A DNA stretch of 64,000 nt from WTAW01 sp964406575 (lineage in GTDB: Bacteria > Acidobacteriota > Aminicenantia > Aminicenantales > Aminicenantaceae). The position numbers and the translations under genes are program-made. The notes below the pieces were generated by a model. That model worked only from the letters and a program-made list of their open reading frames with translations, was not told where the DNA came from and searched no databases. Positions 1 through 8,665 of this stretch are shown here, in pieces. The stretch lies in assembly GCA_964406575.1 (NCBI GenBank), contig CAYOSH010000015.1, positions 40,260 to 104,259 of the forward strand, written 5' to 3'. Position 1 is the stretch's first letter. Each line of letters begins with the position of its first letter.

Positions 1-114
1 AATTTTGATTTTTTCAACATGGCAAATTTTCTCCAGTATACCATCATGATTCATACAAGAGCAAAGCAGAACAAAGCCAGGGGATCGTTTTCTCTAACTG
101 AGAATTTTTCCGTA

Positions 115-143
115 TTGACCGCTTGATTATCCTTTTATATATT
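115..143 (+). promoter_or_regulatory. Probable sigma70-type promoter of the BNR/VPS10-like gene
   Basis: TTGACC at 115-120, a 17-base spacer, and TATATT at 138-143. The layout matches most other promoters in this window. The implied leader is about 150 bases long. Confidence 0.5.
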
Positions 144-255
144 TAACCTGAGCTATTCATAAAAAAGGAGTTGCCGTAGACAACCACAGCTTCTTTTTTT
201 TCACGGCTATTGACGACGACTTTGACTCGAGAATAGCCCGGGTTTAGCCGGTTTT

Positions 256-280
256 ATTGCTTCCATGAGTCTGAAGCAAT
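256..280 (+). promoter_or_regulatory. Leader hairpin before the BNR/VPS10-like gene
   Basis: A perfect 8-bp stem (ATTGCTTC at 256-263, GAAGCAAT at 273-280) with a 9-base loop sits just before the ribosome-binding site (AAGGAG, about 290-295). It has no T-tract, so it is not a classical terminator. It could modulate translation or mRNA stability; function unknown. Confidence 0.3.
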
Positions 281-303
281 CCATACGGAAAGGAGACTAA
301 GCC

Positions 304-3300
304 ATGCGCATAAAGATCGCTATCATGACGACTCTGATAATTTTATTCGTATTTGTAGCTGGAAATGCTGGAGCCCAAGAAAATTCCTCGAGTAATGAGT
401 CCTATTCTGTAGATTTGTTCAAGGGACTGAAGTATCGAATGGTGGGGCCTTCGCGCGGAGGCCGCGTGACAGCAGTCGCCGGCCATCGTGACCAGCCTTC
501 AACTTTCTACATGGGCGCAGTCGGTGGCGGCGTCTGGAAGACAAAAAATTACGGATCAACTTGGACATGTGTCTCCGATGATTACTTTGCGACCGGCTCG
601 ATAGGTGCCATTAGGGTTGCTGACTCGGATCCCGAAATTCTCTATGTCGCTACCGGCTCGGACGGACTCCGCAGCAATGTCATCATCGGAAAAGGTGTTT
701 ATAAGTCTATTGATGCGGGAAAGACTTGGACCCATCTTGGGCTCGAAAAAACAGGAAACTCCGGAGCCGTCCTCATCCATCCAGAGAATCCTGAAGTGGT
801 CTATGTGGCCGCTATCGGAAATCCTTTTGCTTCGAATCCTGAAAGGGGTGTTTATCGCACAAAGGACGGCGGCACGTCTTGGGAGAAGGTTCTTTTCATA
901 TCCGATGAGACAGGGGCTGTGGACCTGGAGTTTGCTCCCGACGACCCGAACACGATCTACGCTTGCATGTGGCGCGCAGAACGAAAACCCTGGACCATCA
1001 TCAGCGGCGGCATGGAGGGAGGTGTCTATAAGAGTTCCGATGGTGGAGATGCTTGGACCCAACTGACCAACGGACTCCCACAGGGCCTTCGGGGAAAGAG
1101 TGATCTTGCCGTATCGGCTGGGGATCCTAATCGTGTCTACGTCCTCATCGAAGCGCCCGAAAAAGAGGGGGGACTCTACCGCTCTGATGATCGCGGGGAT
1201 ACCTGGAGCCAGGTCACAGATTATCAGCCCATTCGGAACCGTCCCTTTTACTACACCAACCTGGAAGCCCATCCCAAGAATCCAGATATCCTTTGGGCCA
1301 TGGCTGAGGGGTATTACAAATCCACGGACGCTGGGAAGACATGGAAGCGTCAATCCGTTCCCCACGGGGACAATCACGACATGTGGATCAATCCAGACAA
1401 TCCGGATATCTTTATCCAATCCAATGATGGTGGGGCGAACGTGACTCTAGATGGAGGAAAGACCTGGTCTACGCAATACAATCAACCCACCGCCGAACTT
1501 TACCAAGTAGACGTCAGCGATGACTTCCCCTATCGGCTCTATGCAGGACAGCAGGACAACACCACGATCTCTGTGCCCAGTTTTCCACCCCTAAACCTTC
1601 CTGGAGGACATACCGCCCTCTGGGAGGAGCACGGAGGTTGTGAAACAGGGCCGGCTGTCCCCAAACCTGGTGACCCTGATATCGTATATGCCAACTGTAA
1701 GGGGCGTTTCGGCGTCTATAACCGGAGGACCGGCCAGGAGCAACAGTATTACGTAGGCTTCTGGAATCTCTACGGCCACAACCCCAAGGATCTGGCTTTC
1801 CGGTTCCAGAGAGTTGCACCTATTCATGTGTCCCCACATAATCCGGATAAGGTCTACCACACTTCACAATATGTGCATGTCACAAAAAACGGAGGACAGA
1901 CCTGGGAGATCATCTCGCCGGATCTTACTGCATTTACGCCAGAGACACAGGTGAGATCAGGAGAACCCATCACAACAGACATAACCGGTGAGGAACACTT
2001 CAGTGTGATCTACGAAATTCAGGAGTCTCCGCACGAGCCCGGAGTGATCTGGGTGGGTGCTTATGACGGGCCGATCCATATCACGCGCAACGGTGGGGCT
2101 AACTGGAAAGAGGTGACGCCGCCTGAACTCGGGCCATACGGACGGGTGCAGCAGATCGAAGTGTCGCCGCATGTCCCATCAAAAGCATACGCCTGCATCC
2201 TGCGCTACCAACTCGGCGATTTTGAACCCTACGTTTACAGAACTGAAAACTACGGCGAGACATGGACACGAATAACCACGGGACATAACGGCATTCCCAG
2301 TGACTATCCGGTCCGTGTCGTCCGTGAGGACCCCGAAAGAGAGGGACTTCTCTATGCGGGAACCGAATTCGGTATGTTTATATCCTTTAATGACGGACAG
2401 CGTTGGCAGAGTTTCCAGCTCAACCTTCCGGTTACCCCCGTGACTGACATCAAGATCGTGGACAAAGACCTGGCGCTCTCTACTATGGGGAGGAGCTTTT
2501 GGATCCTCTACGACCTCACTCCACTCCATGAGATCTCCGAGAAAATGGCCTCGGCTCAAGCTTATCTCTTCAAAGTAAAGGCTCCTTACCGGCTTTACAC
2601 GGGGCGATTCACCCGCAGGCCCAGCGAACCCGACGCCCCTCAATATCCGGATCCCGGTGCGAATATCGACTACTACTTTGCGAATGAACCGGCCGGAGAG
2701 ATCAAGCTCGAGGTCCTCGACGCGAAAGGAGAGGTGATCCGCGAGTTCTCGAGCGCAGAGAAAAAGACCGTGGCCCCAGAGACAGACCGGGAGAGAGAGG
2801 ATATGGAGGAAGAGCGTGTCGGCCCACTCCCCAAACTTGTAAAGAGCGCAGGCATGCACCGATTCGTGTGGGACCTTAGATATGCCGGCCCATGGCATGA
2901 GAATCCGAGGCGCTCAGAGCGCTCGGGCCCTATGGTCCCTCCGGGGATGTATCAAGCGCGATTGACCGCGGGCAGCTGGAGCAGCGGAGTCTCTTTCGAA
3001 GTCAAGATGGACCCGCGCGTCCTCAAAGAGGGTATCACCAAAGCAGACGTGACAGCTCAGGCAGAGCTCGCTCTTATGGTGCGCGACACTCTCAGTGAAG
3101 CACGCCGTGCAGCCGCCAAAGTGGAAGAAGCAATCAAAGAAAATAAGGGGGAAAATGAAGCTTTGGCCAAAATCAGGAAACAGCTCATCACCGATTCTTT
3201 TCGTTATGCACAGCCTATGATGATCGACCAACTGGAGTACTTGTACTCCAATCTCATCCAAGCCGACCAGAGGCCCGGTCAAGATGCATACAACCGTTAT

Positions 3301-3351
3301 GAGGAATTGAACAGCGCTCTCCAAGAGCAGATCCAGAAGATAGCGGAATAA
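304..3351 (+). CDS. Exported BNR-repeat / VPS10 (sortilin)-like beta-propeller protein
   Basis: A 1015-residue protein with an N-terminal signal peptide (hydrophobic stretch about residues 5-22, ending near NAGAQ), so it is probably periplasmic, outer-surface or secreted. From about residue 35 to 760 it carries many BNR/Asp-box turns (for example SxDxGxTW in SIDAGKTWTHL, SSDGGDAWTQL, STDAGKTWKRQ) spaced as in the ten-bladed VPS10 or two-domain xyloglucanase-like propellers. The last 250 residues lack the Asp boxes and are rich in charged helix. Relatives are usually annotated as glycosyl hydrolase or sortilin-like protein, but I see no glycosidase residues I can name, so a hydrolytic activity should not be assumed. 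The start follows AAGGAG at good spacing. It stands alone, converging on the small genes at 3.4-4 kb. Confidence 0.85.
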   Translation: MRIKIAIMTTLIILFVFVAGNAGAQENSSSNESYSVDLFKGLKYRMVGPSRGGRVTAVAGHRDQPSTFYMGAVGGGVWKTKNYGSTWTCVSDDYFATGSIGAIRVADSDPEILYVATGSDGLRSNVIIGKGVYKSIDAGKTWTHLGLEKTGNSGAVLIHPENPEVVYVAAIGNPFASNPERGVYRTKDGGTSWEKVLFISDETGAVDLEFAPDDPNTIYACMWRAERKPWTIISGGMEGGVYKSSDGGDAWTQLTNGLPQGLRGKSDLAVSAGDPNRVYVLIEAPEKEGGLYRSDDRGDTWSQVTDYQPIRNRPFYYTNLEAHPKNPDILWAMAEGYYKSTDAGKTWKRQSVPHGDNHDMWINPDNPDIFIQSNDGGANVTLDGGKTWSTQYNQPTAELYQVDVSDDFPYRLYAGQQDNTTISVPSFPPLNLPGGHTALWEEHGGCETGPAVPKPGDPDIVYANCKGRFGVYNRRTGQEQQYYVGFWNLYGHNPKDLAFRFQRVAPIHVSPHNPDKVYHTSQYVHVTKNGGQTWEIISPDLTAFTPETQVRSGEPITTDITGEEHFSVIYEIQESPHEPGVIWVGAYDGPIHITRNGGANWKEVTPPELGPYGRVQQIEVSPHVPSKAYACILRYQLGDFEPYVYRTENYGETWTRITTGHNGIPSDYPVRVVREDPEREGLLYAGTEFGMFISFNDGQRWQSFQLNLPVTPVTDIKIVDKDLALSTMGRSFWILYDLTPLHEISEKMASAQAYLFKVKAPYRLYTGRFTRRPSEPDAPQYPDPGANIDYYFANEPAGEIKLEVLDAKGEVIREFSSAEKKTVAPETDREREDMEEERVGPLPKLVKSAGMHRFVWDLRYAGPWHENPRRSERSGPMVPPGMYQARLTAGSWSSGVSFEVKMDPRVLKEGITKADVTAQAELALMVRDTLSEARRAAAKVEEAIKENKGENEALAKIRKQLITDSFRYAQPMMIDQLEYLYSNLIQADQRPGQDAYNRYEELNSALQEQIQKIAE

Positions 3352-3415
3352 GCTGAAGCCTGAAGAATAACTTGAAGCTCCAAGAATAACTCAGAAATGA
3401 AGTGCAGGATTTCTC

Positions 3416-3607
3416 TTAAGACATTTTATCGAGGAAGGCTTTAGCCCATTGAAGGTTTAACGTATCAAGCCTTTCGGTAAACTCGTCAGACACGGCGCCT
3501 AAAGCATTATATATATCTCCGAATTGGGCTCTCAGGAATTGACCATGTTCCTGATAACAATCAGTGCTAATGATCCGATCCCGACGAGACCTGGTCTTTC
3601 CTATCAT
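3416..3607 (-). CDS. Small hypothetical ORF, possibly a remnant
   Basis: A 63-residue reading frame just downstream of the XRE regulator on the same strand. I do not recognise it. No convincing ribosome-binding site precedes the start, and the composition (basic start, then an acidic amphipathic second half) gives no motif. It could be a decayed gene end or a small protein co-transcribed with the regulator. Confidence 0.25.
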   Translation of the reverse strand: MIGKTRSRRDRIISTDCYQEHGQFLRAQFGDIYNALGAVSDEFTERLDTLNLQWAKAFLDKMS

Positions 3608-3640
3608 TTTTAAAAGTCTGGCTGGATAGGCTCCATATAT

Positions 3641-3991
3641 CTATTTTTTCTTTTTAAAGGCCCTTAATTCCCTCTTTAGCTTCTTTATCTCTTTTTCTTT
3701 ACTTTCGAGGAGATTCATCTCTCTTTTATGCTCTTGCTTTCGTTTTTCTATGGCTTGAACCCTCTTCCTCAGGGTTCTCTCATCAAAATGAAATAAAAAT
3801 GATATGGACACCTTTAACGCCTTTGCAATTTTTTCAAGCGTATCCAATCCCGGATTGGCGACCTTGCCAGATTCGATTTTGCTGAGGTGTGACCGGGAGA
3901 CACCCGTGGCTGCTTCAATATCCCCCTGGGTTAATCCCCGTTCCAGCCTGAGAATTCTTATTCTTTTTCCTATGAGTGCCGTTATTTTCAT
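3641..3991 (-). CDS. XRE-family helix-turn-helix regulator with coiled-coil tail
   Basis: A 116-residue DNA-binding protein. Residues about 6-62 form a Cro/C1-type helix-turn-helix (RGLTQGDIEAATGVSRSHLS followed by KIESGK and PGLDTLEKIAKAL). Residues about 70-116 are almost entirely Lys/Glu/Arg with heptad-like spacing, consistent with a coiled coil that would dimerise the protein. No ligand domain is visible, so it is probably a simple repressor or activator of unknown target; a nearby target is possible but not shown. GGGGAG precedes the ATG. A promoter (TTGCTT, 17 bases, TATTCT) lies upstream. Confidence 0.8.
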   Translation of the reverse strand: MKITALIGKRIRILRLERGLTQGDIEAATGVSRSHLSKIESGKVANPGLDTLEKIAKALKVSISFLFHFDERTLRKRVQAIEKRKQEHKREMNLLESKEKEIKKLKRELRAFKKKK

Positions 3992-4043
3992 CCTATTCTC
4001 CCCAATCCAAAGGATCGTTTTTCCCCAACATCGATTCTAGAAA

Positions 4044-4072
4044 AGAATATCAAGTTAGCTTCGAAAAAGCAA
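4044..4072 (-). promoter_or_regulatory. Probable promoter of the XRE regulator
   Basis: Read on the minus strand: TTGCTT (4067-4072), 17 bases, TATTCT (4044-4049), about 50 bases before the XRE start codon. Confidence 0.4.
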
Positions 4073-4090
4073 CACAGCAGGATTGAATGA

Positions 4091-4759
4091 TCACTTCTCA
4101 GCGCGCAGCAAAAATAGGGCGATATTACCTCCACTCACGATTTTTTCTTTAACAACGAACAATCCAAGCAAGGATATCAATCCTGGCAGACCTTTATTCG
4201 CCATGAAATCGCGATAATTTTTAAAATGTTCTCTCCCGGCTATAACTTCCGCTAGGGTGATTATACTTTTAAATATCCACCCTTTGAAGGGCCGAATCGG
4301 GCCTGGATGGAAGTCGATCAGTAGTATCCTGCCGTCCTCCTTTAGGGTACGCTTCGATTCATTGATCACATCCGAACGAACAGCGCAAGGCATTTCATGA
4401 AGGACTGTAGACATAATTATAAGGTCGAATTCTTTGTCTGAATAGGGCATATTGGAGGCATCTCCCATGTGGAGATTTGCGCTTTCACCCAATCTTTTCC
4501 GAGCAACTTGCAGCATCGAAGGCGACAGATCGATCCCATACACGTCACATCCGGTCTTTTGATAAAGTTCAAGATGAATGCCTGTCCCGCAACCCACATC
4601 GAGAACGCGCATTCCCTCCCTGGGTGGAAACATCTTCAAGCCGATTTGTCTCAACCCGCTGTTGAGAGGCTCGAATAGGGAATCATATACGTTTGCAATC
4701 TTTTTATAAGGATCTACTTTTTTGTAAAATTCGGACTTTTTGTAAGGATTTTTTTTCAT
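4091..4759 (-). CDS. Class I SAM-dependent methyltransferase
   Basis: A 222-residue soluble protein of the UbiE/Methyltransf_11 type. The glycine-rich SAM-binding motif I is clear (VLDVGCGTGIHLELY, about residues 53-67). The acidic end of beta-2 (VYGIDLSPSML), motif II (GDASNMPYSDKEFDLIIM) and motif III (LKEDGRILLIDF) follow in normal order. Substrate cannot be read from the sequence. The gene starts three bases after the stop of the upstream PLP enzyme, so the two are almost certainly co-transcribed and translationally coupled. The pair could handle a sulfur-containing small molecule, but that is inference from context only. Confidence 0.82.
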   Translation of the reverse strand: MKKNPYKKSEFYKKVDPYKKIANVYDSLFEPLNSGLRQIGLKMFPPREGMRVLDVGCGTGIHLELYQKTGCDVYGIDLSPSMLQVARKRLGESANLHMGDASNMPYSDKEFDLIIMSTVLHEMPCAVRSDVINESKRTLKEDGRILLIDFHPGPIRPFKGWIFKSIITLAEVIAGREHFKNYRDFMANKGLPGLISLLGLFVVKEKIVSGGNIALFLLRAEK

Positions 4760-4762
4760 TCC

Positions 4763-5884
4763 TTAACCGATGGCTTTTAATGCTTGATCAAGATCATGGG
4801 TCAACAAATCGACATCTTCAATGCCTACAGAGATTCGAACAAGGCTTTCGCTGATTCCAGCCTGAGCCCTTGATTCTGGACTCAGGCCAATATGTGTATT
4901 CGTTATGGGTTGTGTGGCGAGGCTTGTCACTCCCCCGAGGCTCGGGGCAAGTTTGATAAATTTCAAGCTGTCCATGAATGTTTTTGTAGCATCAAAATCC
5001 GCATCCAGTTCAAAACTCAGCATGCCGCCGTATCCCTTCATCTGTCGTTTGGCGATCTCATGATCTGGATTGGTCGGCAACCCAGGATAGTAAACCGCTC
5101 TGACCTTTTTTTGTTGTTCAAGAAACAGGGCAATTTTCATCGCACTTTCGTTCTGACGCTGAACACGAAGCGCCAGAGTTTGCATCCCCCTGCGGGCCAA
5201 AAAGGCCGTCAGCGGGTCCATCACTCCGCCCAAAATTTTCCGATATTTCCAGATCGTGTCAAAATGCTTCTCGCCACAGCAGATGAATCCCCCCGTGATA
5301 TCGTGATGGCCCCCGAGGTACTTGGTTCCACTGTGGATGACGACATCTACACCAAAATCTTTGGGATGTTGATTGATGGGTGATGCAAAGGTTGAATCCA
5401 GCAAAACGACAGCCCCTTTATTGTGTGCCGCTTCGACCAGAGGTTCGAGGTCCACAACACGAAGAGTGGGATTTGTCGGTGTTTCGAGATAGAGGATCGT
5501 TAGTCCCCTCTCGATCTCAGATAAAATTCCGTCAACATCATAGCAATTAATCCCCAATGTGTTGACACCCAGGCGTGGCAAATAGTCATGGAGAAATTCA
5601 TGAGTCCCCCCGTAGAGTTCCCTCTGGTAGACAACTCGACCCTCTTTATCAAGAAACGCTAGCATTGATGTTGTGATGGCGGCCATGCCGGACCCAAAGG
5701 CAAGTGCGTGGGCATAGTCCTCGAGCTGAGCAAGGGCTTTTTCAGTTTCCTGGACTGTTGGATTGTCCCAGCGGGAATAGATATGTCCCGAGTGATGCTG
5801 GACCACATCGATCAGGTCGTCCGACTTTTCAAATTTGTAAGTGGCTGTTAAGCACACGGGAGGTATAAGAGGTACGCTTTTCAT
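4763..5884 (-). CDS. Cys/Met-metabolism PLP-dependent enzyme (cystathionine gamma-synthase/lyase or methionine gamma-lyase type)
   Basis: A 373-residue fold-type I PLP enzyme of the trans-sulfuration family. The Schiff-base lysine is in HSGTKYLGGH (K188), with the usual family features ETPTNPTLRV and LDSTFASPINQHP upstream and the substrate-binding SLGGVTSLATQP near the C-terminus. Family members make or cleave cystathionine or release methanethiol or H2S; the exact reaction cannot be decided here. I chose the internal ATG at 5884 because AAGGAG lies seven bases before it, whereas the open frame extends nine codons further with no ribosome-binding site. First gene of a two-gene unit with the methyltransferase. 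Confidence 0.85.
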   Translation of the reverse strand: MKSVPLIPPVCLTATYKFEKSDDLIDVVQHHSGHIYSRWDNPTVQETEKALAQLEDYAHALAFGSGMAAITTSMLAFLDKEGRVVYQRELYGGTHEFLHDYLPRLGVNTLGINCYDVDGILSEIERGLTILYLETPTNPTLRVVDLEPLVEAAHNKGAVVLLDSTFASPINQHPKDFGVDVVIHSGTKYLGGHHDITGGFICCGEKHFDTIWKYRKILGGVMDPLTAFLARRGMQTLALRVQRQNESAMKIALFLEQQKKVRAVYYPGLPTNPDHEIAKRQMKGYGGMLSFELDADFDATKTFMDSLKFIKLAPSLGGVTSLATQPITNTHIGLSPESRAQAGISESLVRISVGIEDVDLLTHDLDQALKAIG

Positions 5885-5914
5885 GGATATTTCTCCTTTT
5901 TTATGGTGCATCTG

Positions 5915-6004
5915 GAAGTATTTCTAAATCCGTGATAAATGAAGTTATGATGCCCCAATTGAAGCACTCAATAACCTATTGAGTATTCATGTAATCACGG
6001 ATTT
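5915..6004. repeat. Short inverted-repeat element (family copy 3)
   Basis: Perfect 11-bp terminal inverted repeats AAATCCGTGAT (5926-5936) and ATCACGGATTT (5994-6004), with weaker similarity outside on the left. Inside is a perfect 8-bp hairpin (ACTCAATA 5966-5973, TATTGAGT 5977-5984). The ends match those of the elements at 21.75-21.98 kb and 56.46-56.74 kb, so this looks like an internally deleted member of the same family. It holds no coding sequence. Confidence 0.6.
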
Positions 6005-6116
6005 GGAACTGCGTAGGATACACCTTCCTCACTTTACTCAATAATGCAAGGATGCTTCAATGAATATTTTAAAAACAAGAAGAAGCTATCGGATATCCAA
6101 ATCTTGTTAGCTAAAT

Positions 6117-7946
6117 CTAAAACTTCTTCAATAACTCCAAATAATCGTGGATCCTATCCTTCATTTGTTCTCTCGGGACGATCTCGTTGATGCCCCCCCT
6201 CTCGAGATAGAAATCCGGATGATACCAATGGGGAGAGTCGCCTTTTTTATCTCTAATCCTTGTTCTCAGGTACCCCTCTACGACACGCGTTCCTGCAAAA
6301 CCGATCTCAGCGTTGGATTCAGCGATATGGATGTCGCCTTGGCTGACATAGCTGGACAGTGAACCGGCCATTGTCGGATCCGCCAGTATGGAGATGTAAG
6401 GGACTTTAATCCTGGTTAAGGCCATGACTGTCTTGGCCATCTGCATCAGCGACAGTATTCCCTCCTGCATTCTTGCTCCACCTGTCATGGATACCGAAAC
6501 GAGTGGGCAGCCCTTTTGGTTGGCATAATTCACGGCTCTGACAAATTTTTCGCCGACAACAGAGCTCAAGCTTCCTCCCCTGAAGCCGTACTCAGAAAAA
6601 GCCACGACAACGTCCTGTCCCTTGATCCGTGCTGCGCCGATGATTAGAGCTTCATGAACCCCAGTTTTCACAGTATCCCTCTCAATATCATCTCTGTATC
6701 TTTTGATCGTACCCTCATCTGTTTTGAAACTGAAGTTTATGGGGTCCAAAGGAATAAAGTTCTCATCTCTTTCTTTAAAACTCCCTCTGTCGACAAGATG
6801 TCTGATCCATTCATCAGCACTCATATAAAATTGGCGATCCGGGCTCCCGCAATTGGGACAAGCTTTGAAGTGCTTCAAATATTTCTTGAACGGTGTTTCT
6901 TGCCCACACATTCTGCATTTGTAAATCTTCGGGTGCGTCTCATCCAATACCCATTCTGTTGGATGTTCCTCGCCGTCGATCCTGGATTTTTTCTCTCTTC
7001 TGAAGATTTTCTTCACTCCCTTTAACATAAACCGCGCAAGCCTTCGGGGAGGAGAGACTTTTTGTTCGATGGGGAGTTCCTTCCAGGCCCCATAACTCAT
7101 GAATCTTTGATATCTTTTGTCGAGGAGGCTGCTGACCGGCTCATTCTTCAATTCACCCAGAGCTTTTTTGATGAAATACCTGATGTTTTTAGCTGCGGCG
7201 CTGGGATCTTTGTGGATTCCCTTTTCCGGTTCTCTAATTATGCCGTCTATGATCTTGAACTCGAGCATATCTTGAGGCGTGGGTCTGAGAAGATTGGCCA
7301 TTTCTCTGTGTCTTTCCTGTTTTTCCTCTCTGTTTTTTTTGTTGAGATCTTTGATCAGGATCTGAGCGCATCCCTCGGGCGAGATCACAGAGTAGACTGC
7401 GTTTTCCAGCATGTAGGTTCTGTCTGTCACCTGAAGGGAAAGCGCTCCGCCGCTCCCGCCCTCACCGATGATGATACTCACCGTCGGCACATTGAGTCCT
7501 GCGAGAGTCCGAATGCAGTCGGATATCTTCCAGCATTGAAGGAGCGCTGCTGACTCCTCGAGAGGGTCACCTCCGGGAGTGTCGATAAGAGTGATCAAAG
7601 GCTTTTTATGTTTCTCAGCAAGTTTCATGACCTCCAGTGCAAGAGAGTATCCCTTTGCCGTTATTGTAGAGAAAATCTTTTTGTCGACTACGGTACGCCA
7701 ATTCTGACCGATGACAAAAAGAGGCTTCCCTTCGAGTTCGGCATAGCCCGCTATGATATTCGGGTCATAGGGGAAGCCTTCTCTGTACTGTTCGAATGTG
7801 TCAAAAATCCTGGGAATCAGGTCGCAGGCTCTGGGCCTTTCCTTTTTGCGTACGAGGAAATACCTGTCGTAGGCATCCTTTTTCTTCTCTGCAGGTGCTA
7901 GAGTGGGTATGATTTGATTTTTTAGTTCCTTTTTTCTTTTCGTCAT
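6117..7946 (-). CDS. Acetyl-CoA carboxylase carboxyltransferase, fused alpha-beta subunits (AccA-AccD order)
   Basis: A 609-residue protein joining both carboxyltransferase halves that are normally separate. Residues about 30-300 match AccA (FVIGQNW, LITLIDTPGG, IIIGEGGSGGAL, YSVISPEGCA). Residues about 340-609 match AccD, beginning with its four-cysteine zinc ribbon (C344, C347, C363, C366) and continuing with FSEYGFRGGSLSSVVGEKF, VSMTGGARMQEG, SILADPTMAG and AEIGFAGTRV. The fused enzyme should transfer the carboxyl group from carboxybiotin to acetyl-CoA (or another acyl-CoA) to start fatty-acid synthesis. Fusions I know of generally carry the beta half first; here alpha comes first, so the zinc ribbon sits in the middle of the chain. 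Biotin carboxylase and biotin carrier genes are not in the window. Its start overlaps the end of the regulator gene by four bases (ATGA), indicating coupling. Confidence 0.9.
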   Translation of the reverse strand: MTKRKKELKNQIIPTLAPAEKKKDAYDRYFLVRKKERPRACDLIPRIFDTFEQYREGFPYDPNIIAGYAELEGKPLFVIGQNWRTVVDKKIFSTITAKGYSLALEVMKLAEKHKKPLITLIDTPGGDPLEESAALLQCWKISDCIRTLAGLNVPTVSIIIGEGGSGGALSLQVTDRTYMLENAVYSVISPEGCAQILIKDLNKKNREEKQERHREMANLLRPTPQDMLEFKIIDGIIREPEKGIHKDPSAAAKNIRYFIKKALGELKNEPVSSLLDKRYQRFMSYGAWKELPIEQKVSPPRRLARFMLKGVKKIFRREKKSRIDGEEHPTEWVLDETHPKIYKCRMCGQETPFKKYLKHFKACPNCGSPDRQFYMSADEWIRHLVDRGSFKERDENFIPLDPINFSFKTDEGTIKRYRDDIERDTVKTGVHEALIIGAARIKGQDVVVAFSEYGFRGGSLSSVVGEKFVRAVNYANQKGCPLVSVSMTGGARMQEGILSLMQMAKTVMALTRIKVPYISILADPTMAGSLSSYVSQGDIHIAESNAEIGFAGTRVVEGYLRTRIRDKKGDSPHWYHPDFYLERGGINEIVPREQMKDRIHDYLELLKKF

Positions 7947-8419
7947 TTTTTTCGAAATTGATGATTGAACTCTTCCTTGTTTATTTTGCTCATTTTGTGG
8001 GGCGGCATAAACCTATTCAGCCCGACCTTGCTCCACGGATTAGATGAGGCGAAAAAAATGGCTCCATTGAATTCATGAGCCTCTTGGGATTTTTGGGTCT
8101 GCTGATTTTTTGTACGGGGCCAGTAATACTTTCTCACCTCTTCCTCTGAAAGATACATCATGGCTTTTTTGAGGAGCGCTTCCAACTCTTTTTTTAAATG
8201 ATAACGCGGATCGAAGCTGAACATTCTCACCTTTCCCCGAGAGCGACTGATCAAAATTCCAGAGCCTTCCAATCTTTGCAGTTGATTCTGGACAGTATTG
8301 AGGTTGAACCGGAAAAGCCGAGCGATCTCTCTTGCATAACCCTCTCCATGGGAGTAAAGGAAGAAGAGGATCTTTTCCTTTTTCTCCGACTCAAAAAGCG
8401 GTTCTAGCAAGGTCATCAT
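7943..8419 (-). CDS. Winged-helix transcriptional regulator coupled to the carboxyltransferase gene
   Basis: A 158-residue protein. Residues about 10-70 form a winged helix (KILFFLYSHGEGYAREIARL then NLNTVQNQLQRLEGSGILIS and a beta wing RSRGKVRMFSF), similar to ArsR-like helix-turn-helix domains. The C-terminal half is basic and unrecognised. It overlaps the AccA-AccD gene by four bases and a palindrome lies just downstream of its promoter, so autoregulation together with control of fatty-acid synthesis is a reasonable inference. Two adjacent ATG codons (8419 and 8416) are possible starts; the second has the better spacing from the upstream GAGG. Confidence 0.75.
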   Translation of the reverse strand: MMTLLEPLFESEKKEKILFFLYSHGEGYAREIARLFRFNLNTVQNQLQRLEGSGILISRSRGKVRMFSFDPRYHLKKELEALLKKAMMYLSEEEVRKYYWPRTKNQQTQKSQEAHEFNGAIFFASSNPWSKVGLNRFMPPHKMSKINKEEFNHQFRKK

Positions 8420-8432
8420 GCCTCATTATTAT

Positions 8433-8468
8433 TGACTGACAATATCGGTCAATCGACCAATGATATCA
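8433..8468. promoter_or_regulatory. Candidate operator of the regulator-accAD unit
   Basis: An imperfect 19-bp palindrome, TGACTGACAATATCGGTCA (8433-8451, seven of nine pairs), is followed after nine bases by a perfect TGATATCA (8461-8468). Both lie between the -10 box and the regulator start codon, where a bound repressor would block transcription. Confidence 0.45.
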
Positions 8469-8471
8469 GTT

Positions 8472-8500
8472 ATACTAAATCAAAAAGGCTGATATGTCAA
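8472..8500 (-). promoter_or_regulatory. Promoter of the regulator-accAD unit
   Basis: On the minus strand: a consensus TTGACA (8495-8500), a 17-base spacer and TAGTAT (8472-8477). One of the best promoter matches in the window. Confidence 0.6.
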
Positions 8501-8665
8501 ATGATACGATCAAATTTGTCTTCCTTAGAAACAAAAACCTTTGCCCTATTAAAAATAGAATATCAATTTGATGGGTAAAAAGCAAGAAATCGTGGTCTGT
8601 CAGGGTTGGCCCAACATGAAGAGGCCGCCAGGGGGCCCATTGAAATCACTTATGTCTGATTGAGG

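Noticed and set aside
556..1419. Minus-strand 287-codon frame inside the BNR gene
   Set aside because: It lies wholly within a strongly supported gene, has no signal or ribosome-binding site, and has low-complexity antisense composition. The same holds for the other long antisense frames under real genes.
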